Positions 60,718 through 64,000 of a stretch of 64,000 bases of DNA are shown one piece after another. The notes beneath the pieces were generated by a model. The model had not been told where the DNA came from and did no database searches. It worked only from the letters and a program-made list of their open reading frames with translations. This DNA is from Oligoflexia bacterium (GTDB lineage Bacteria; Bdellovibrionota; UBA1018): contig JAMPXJ010000004.1 of the NCBI GenBank assembly GCA_023701205.1, forward strand, positions 1 through 64,000, given 5' to 3'. The stretch's first letter is position 1. Every line of letters begins with the position of its first letter. The position numbers were made by a program, and so were the translations under genes.

Positions 60718-62337
60718 TCAGATCCCGACCGCGCCGCCGCCGCAGCCCGGACCGCGGCATACCGGTGGCACGGGAGAGGGATGCGCCGTAGGATCCGGTT
60801 TCGGTTCGGGTCTCGGCAGACCCAGGCAGTTCGGCGCGACCTCGAGCACGGCCTTCAGGTTCGCGGGATCCACCGCGGTCACGCTCGAAAGCTCCTCGAT
60901 CGAGGCACGCACCTCCGTCATGACCGGGCAGGCGCCGATCGCGGGATTGCTCCGCGCCCCGATCGTGACCGGCACGAAGCAGCCCTGATACTCGGACTCG
61001 GGCGCCACGGCGATCGAGTCAGCCTCGGGATCGAGGCTCCTGCCCTCGGCCGAAAGCGCGAGCCGGAACTGGAAGGGCCGCACGCGCTCGACCATCGCCG
61101 TGATGGCATCCGCCAGAACGCGCGTCGGATTGGAGCTGCTCGGAGCGCCCTCGAGCTCGCCCCTCGGAGTCATGAGCAGCACGGCCGGCTCGCCAGGAGC
61201 GATTTCGCCATAGGTCTCGGTCTTCCCGTCGCCATCCAGGTCCACGCCCGGGCTTTTCGCGATCGCGCCGGTCATCCGGGCTAGGTACGCCAGGTCCCCG
61301 AAGCTCGACTGATCGTTGGAGCCCGCCTCGAGCGTCCACTCCGCGGGTCCCCGCTTCACGGTCTTCGCGACCTTCGCTCTCGACCTCGCCCGCACGCCCA
61401 AGCTTCCTTCCATCGAAGCGCCAACCGCCTCCGCGACGTCCTCGGAAGCCCGAGAGCTTCGGGACCGTTTGTAGCCGATCCCGAGGAAGAGCACCCCCCG
61501 CTCCTTCAGAAGGGCCGCGACCTGGGACAGATCCGGTGCGCCGCGCGGAAGCCTTTCCCGGCGGTTCATCGCATCGGTCACGCCGAGCACGATCTTGATC
61601 CGATCCGGATCAGCCGAAAATCCCATATCGCTGGCACCGAAATAAGGCGGATGCTCCTTGCCGTCCACCACGGCCTTCACAGCCGTGGCAAGCGATTCCG
61701 GAGTATCCCCTCCGTTGTCGGCCCGAAGCCTGCTCAGCTCGGCCCGGACTTTCTCCGTCTCCGAGGTCAGCGGAACGTTGACCATGAACGGGCGATCCGT
61801 CGAGGTTCCGCTGCGGTCACCATAGTCGCGGAAGCTCGCCAGCCCCAGCCGAAGGCTCGGCGTGAGCGTGCCGAGATTATCGATGAGCTGCCGCATATTA
61901 TGGGTCATCGTCTTGATGTAGGGATTCATCGAGCCCGTGACATCGAAGAGAATGACGATATCGATCCCGGGAATGAAGCGATTCTGCGGAAGATCGCGCC
62001 ACGCCTCGGGGTCGATGCAGAGCCGAAGCCGCGCGCAGCTGTTCTCGGGCAGCTCCGCGATGAGAGCCGAAGCCGTAGCGCGGAGCACGCCCGGCGCCAC
62101 GCTGCAGCCTGGCGCCGGCGGAACCGGGGGCTTCGCCGGAGGCACTGAAGGAGTGGAGGGCTCGCCAGGCGCCGGAGGCACTGGAGGAGTGAAGGGCTCG
62201 CCAGGCGCCGGGAGCGCGACGACCTCGTTACCGGAGATCGGCTCCGCCGCGGGCTCACTGACATCCGCTGGCAGCTCGCATCCCGCGAGCGCCAGCAGGC
62301 AAACGACGGTCGAAATGACTTTCGCATCCATACGCAA
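60718..62337 (-). CDS. VWA-domain lipoprotein with C-terminal Cys/Gly tag
   Basis: A 539-residue lipoprotein (LLALAGC). A Pro-rich linker (residues about 40-80, PAPGEP repeats) leads to a von Willebrand factor A domain with the metal site DVTGSMN and later NGGDTPES (about residues 125-320). The C-terminal part is a beta domain, then a second Pro-rich stalk and the ending CRGPGCGGGAVGI, nearly the same as that of the lipoprotein at 35291-36433. Such VWA lipoproteins are usually exposed adhesion or protein-binding modules. The AT-rich upstream region contains TATATATTAAG close to the start. Confidence 0.8.
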   Translation of the reverse strand: MRMDAKVISTVVCLLALAGCELPADVSEPAAEPISGNEVVALPAPGEPFTPPVPPAPGEPSTPSVPPAKPPVPPAPGCSVAPGVLRATASALIAELPENSCARLRLCIDPEAWRDLPQNRFIPGIDIVILFDVTGSMNPYIKTMTHNMRQLIDNLGTLTPSLRLGLASFRDYGDRSGTSTDRPFMVNVPLTSETEKVRAELSRLRADNGGDTPESLATAVKAVVDGKEHPPYFGASDMGFSADPDRIKIVLGVTDAMNRRERLPRGAPDLSQVAALLKERGVLFLGIGYKRSRSSRASEDVAEAVGASMEGSLGVRARSRAKVAKTVKRGPAEWTLEAGSNDQSSFGDLAYLARMTGAIAKSPGVDLDGDGKTETYGEIAPGEPAVLLMTPRGELEGAPSSSNPTRVLADAITAMVERVRPFQFRLALSAEGRSLDPEADSIAVAPESEYQGCFVPVTIGARSNPAIGACPVMTEVRASIEELSSVTAVDPANLKAVLEVAPNCLGLPRPEPKPDPTAHPSPVPPVCRGPGCGGGAVGI

Positions 62338-62448
62338 TCACCTCGATTCTTAATATATACTAACTTTGTTAGAAATTGATAATTATTTCTTTGACAGAAA
62401 ATAGCCGCTAGATTTCAAATGATTACTCACTGAGAGCCCGCCTCACGC

Positions 62449-64000
62449 TCACCAGGAGTGAGTAAAGAGAATCTTCAGCGCTCGATCAGAGACCTCCTGC
62501 TCCGACCCGGTCCCCTCCTCCGAGACCTTGCGAAGCGAGAGCTCGAGGCAGCCCCGCTTCCGAACGCAGTGACGCGCGCCCACTCCGTCCTCTCTCACTC
62601 CGCGGGAAGAGCCCCCTCGCTCCGGAAGCATGATTTCCGTACCGGCGAAGACCCGCGTGCCCGCGGGCAAACCGAGCCTCGCGCCGCTGCCCGAGACATG
62701 CGCGCTGAAGCGCGTGTCGTTCCGTTCGGCCTCGCCCAGCGAAAGAGCCTCACCTCGCGTTTCCACGTACCCCACCTCGGCCTTGAGGGCGAACTCGATA
62801 TTCGTATTGAAATCCGATCCCTTCCTGACGCTCTCGAAGCGCACCGCCTGGCGATAGCTATCGCCTTCGAGCTTCTTGCGCTCGATGCAATAGCGGAACA
62901 GATCCACCCGCTCCCCGGGCTCGTTCAGGCAGACCTGAAGCTCGGTATCGCGCCGGAGCGGATCGATGCCCGCCCGAATCTCGAAGCGACCGCGATCCTC
63001 GGCATCCAGCACCCGATATGCGCCTTGCACCATGCCCTGACTGACACCGGCACGCGCCTCCGCCCGCACTCCCCTCTCGCCCTCGTTTCGGCCGAGCATC
63101 CTCGCACCGACCTCCGGGTCCGCGACACGCTCGAAGAATTCCGCCGAGAAGCGATCGGCGACCCGATCGACCACCTCCTCCAACGGCTTCGGTCGCTCCC
63201 GCTCGCGCCGCTCTTGATACGCCTCGATCGCCCGGGCGGGTGAAGCCGGGCCGCCTTCCGAGAGTACGTCGATCGACTCGCGCACCGGAGCCGCGCCCTC
63301 CGCCGCGCGCCGGATCGCAGGCAGCTCGGCATGCCAGGCGGACAGCCCCTCCGCGTGCCGCGAAACGTTTCTGAAGCCGTCGCGCCGCGAGAGAACCTCG
63401 AGCGTATCCGCCGGAAGCAGCTCGCTCCGGACCGAAGGCGTTATCCGCGAATAGACCCAAGCGCTCGGCCGGATATTGAAAATCGAGGAAGCCGCCCGCG
63501 GGTCCTCTCGACCCTCGATCGCGGCTGCGATCCTGCGGGCTTCGGCGGGATCCTGAGCGGGCGTTCCCACGACGGCATGGCCGATGAGCGCATGGATCCG
63601 CCCGGTGCCGGGATCCCGGAACAGGATCGGCTCGCCTTGCGCCAAGATCTTGAAGCCCAGCGAGCCCACCCGTTGAGGCAGGTCGGGCCCCCGCAGCTCC
63701 GAAAGCATCGCAAGCAGCAGCAACCGCCCGCGGGGCGTGAGTCCTGCCGCCGCGATCCGCGCGGCCGTCCAGGGCCCGCCTTCAGAAGCCTCCAGGTAAA
63801 GAGAGTAGATCGATCGCAGCTCCTCGCGAGTCTCGGCCGAAACATCAGCATAGGGACGGGCGACGGCACGAACGCCGTCCCGGCTCTCATCCGCTTCGAA
63901 GAGGAAAAAGCCATCCATTCCGCCCACCCGACGCCCGGATCGGAAAAGCGCGTTCGAAATCCCTCGCAGATCCTCCTGCACGCCAACAGGAACGGGAACG
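62449..64000 (-). CDS. Unknown protein, 5' end beyond the window
   Basis: At least 517 residues; the frame is open to the right edge and a GTG at 63981 is not clearly the true start. Not recognised. N-terminal half is mixed alpha/beta with a long basic/acidic linker (about residues 240-270), and the C-terminal part is a beta domain ending near paired Cys (GARHCVRKRGCLEL). No signal peptide can be judged because the start may lie outside. Same strand as the VWA lipoprotein, separated by 111 AT-rich bases that carry that gene's promoter. Confidence 0.5.
   Translation of the reverse strand, partial: VPVPVGVQEDLRGISNALFRSGRRVGGMDGFFLFEADESRDGVRAVARPYADVSAETREELRSIYSLYLEASEGGPWTAARIAAAGLTPRGRLLLLAMLSELRGPDLPQRVGSLGFKILAQGEPILFRDPGTGRIHALIGHAVVGTPAQDPAEARRIAAAIEGREDPRAASSIFNIRPSAWVYSRITPSVRSELLPADTLEVLSRRDGFRNVSRHAEGLSAWHAELPAIRRAAEGAAPVRESIDVLSEGGPASPARAIEAYQERRERERPKPLEEVVDRVADRFSAEFFERVADPEVGARMLGRNEGERGVRAEARAGVSQGMVQGAYRVLDAEDRGRFEIRAGIDPLRRDTELQVCLNEPGERVDLFRYCIERKKLEGDSYRQAVRFESVRKGSDFNTNIEFALKAEVGYVETRGEALSLGEAERNDTRFSAHVSGSGARLGLPAGTRVFAGTEIMLPERGGSSRGVREDGVGARHCVRKRGCLELSLRKVSEEGTGSEQEVSDRALKILFTHSW

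Overview
The window looks like chromosomal DNA from a high-GC Gram-negative bacterium, most likely a deep lineage of the Bdellovibrionota (inference). The pointers are a TIGR02147-family regulator, an HNH endonuclease with the helical N-terminal domain common in Bdellovibrio genomes, the TIGR03545/TIGR03546 pair, many Sec and lipoprotein signal peptides, outer-membrane barrels ending in Phe, and LolA/LolD/LolE-type genes. No rRNA, tRNA, CRISPR array, insertion sequence or prophage was seen.

Layout. 0-6 kb: a 5'-open gene, three overlapping minor-pilin/pseudopilin genes and an outer-membrane barrel gene. 6-9.1 kb: lower-GC genes for secreted proteins around the TIGR02147 regulator. 9.2-21.3 kb: a compact accessory cluster that appears to build and export an unknown acyl product: GH3 acyl-adenylating enzyme, hexapeptide acyltransferase, MFS carrier, LolA-like protein, FtsX-type permease and ABC ATPase, two intact KAS III enzymes, AMP-ligase, acyl carrier protein, SDR reductase and a carboxyltransferase. 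21.3-29.6 kb: two secreted proteins, a shattered gluQ remnant, gluQ, hrpB, a Vps62-like secreted protein, a CDP-alcohol phosphatidyltransferase and a TerC protein. 29.6-36.4 kb: VOC protein, small barrel, HNH endonuclease, an ADP-ribosyltransferase-like lipoprotein, a VTT membrane protein, an Omp85 protein and a choice-of-anchor lipoprotein. 36.5-50 kb: mostly housekeeping and stress genes (TIGR03545/03546, hemerythrin, TGS-type nucleoside kinase, CheX-type protein, nucleosidase, decaheme lipoprotein, CbpA/CbpM, M29 aminopeptidase, PPC protein, YecH, AceK). 50-58.3 kb: a 1,930-residue repeat lipoprotein, a SulP transporter and a Fur-family regulator sharing a divergent operator. 58.3-64 kb: a frameshifted secreted protein gene, a small secreted protein, a VWA lipoprotein and a 5'-truncated gene.

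Three cross-cutting signals stand out. First, many genes have a -10 element (often TGnTAAACT or similar) placed so that transcription should start on the start codon, implying widespread leaderless mRNAs. Second, two otherwise unrelated lipoproteins 25 kb apart end in the same C-terminal tag, Cys-rich then Gly-Gly-Gly-x-x-Gly-Ile. Third, the acyl-product cluster has KAS III as its only condensing enzyme type, plus a dedicated Lol-like export route, and does not match a standard fatty-acid operon.
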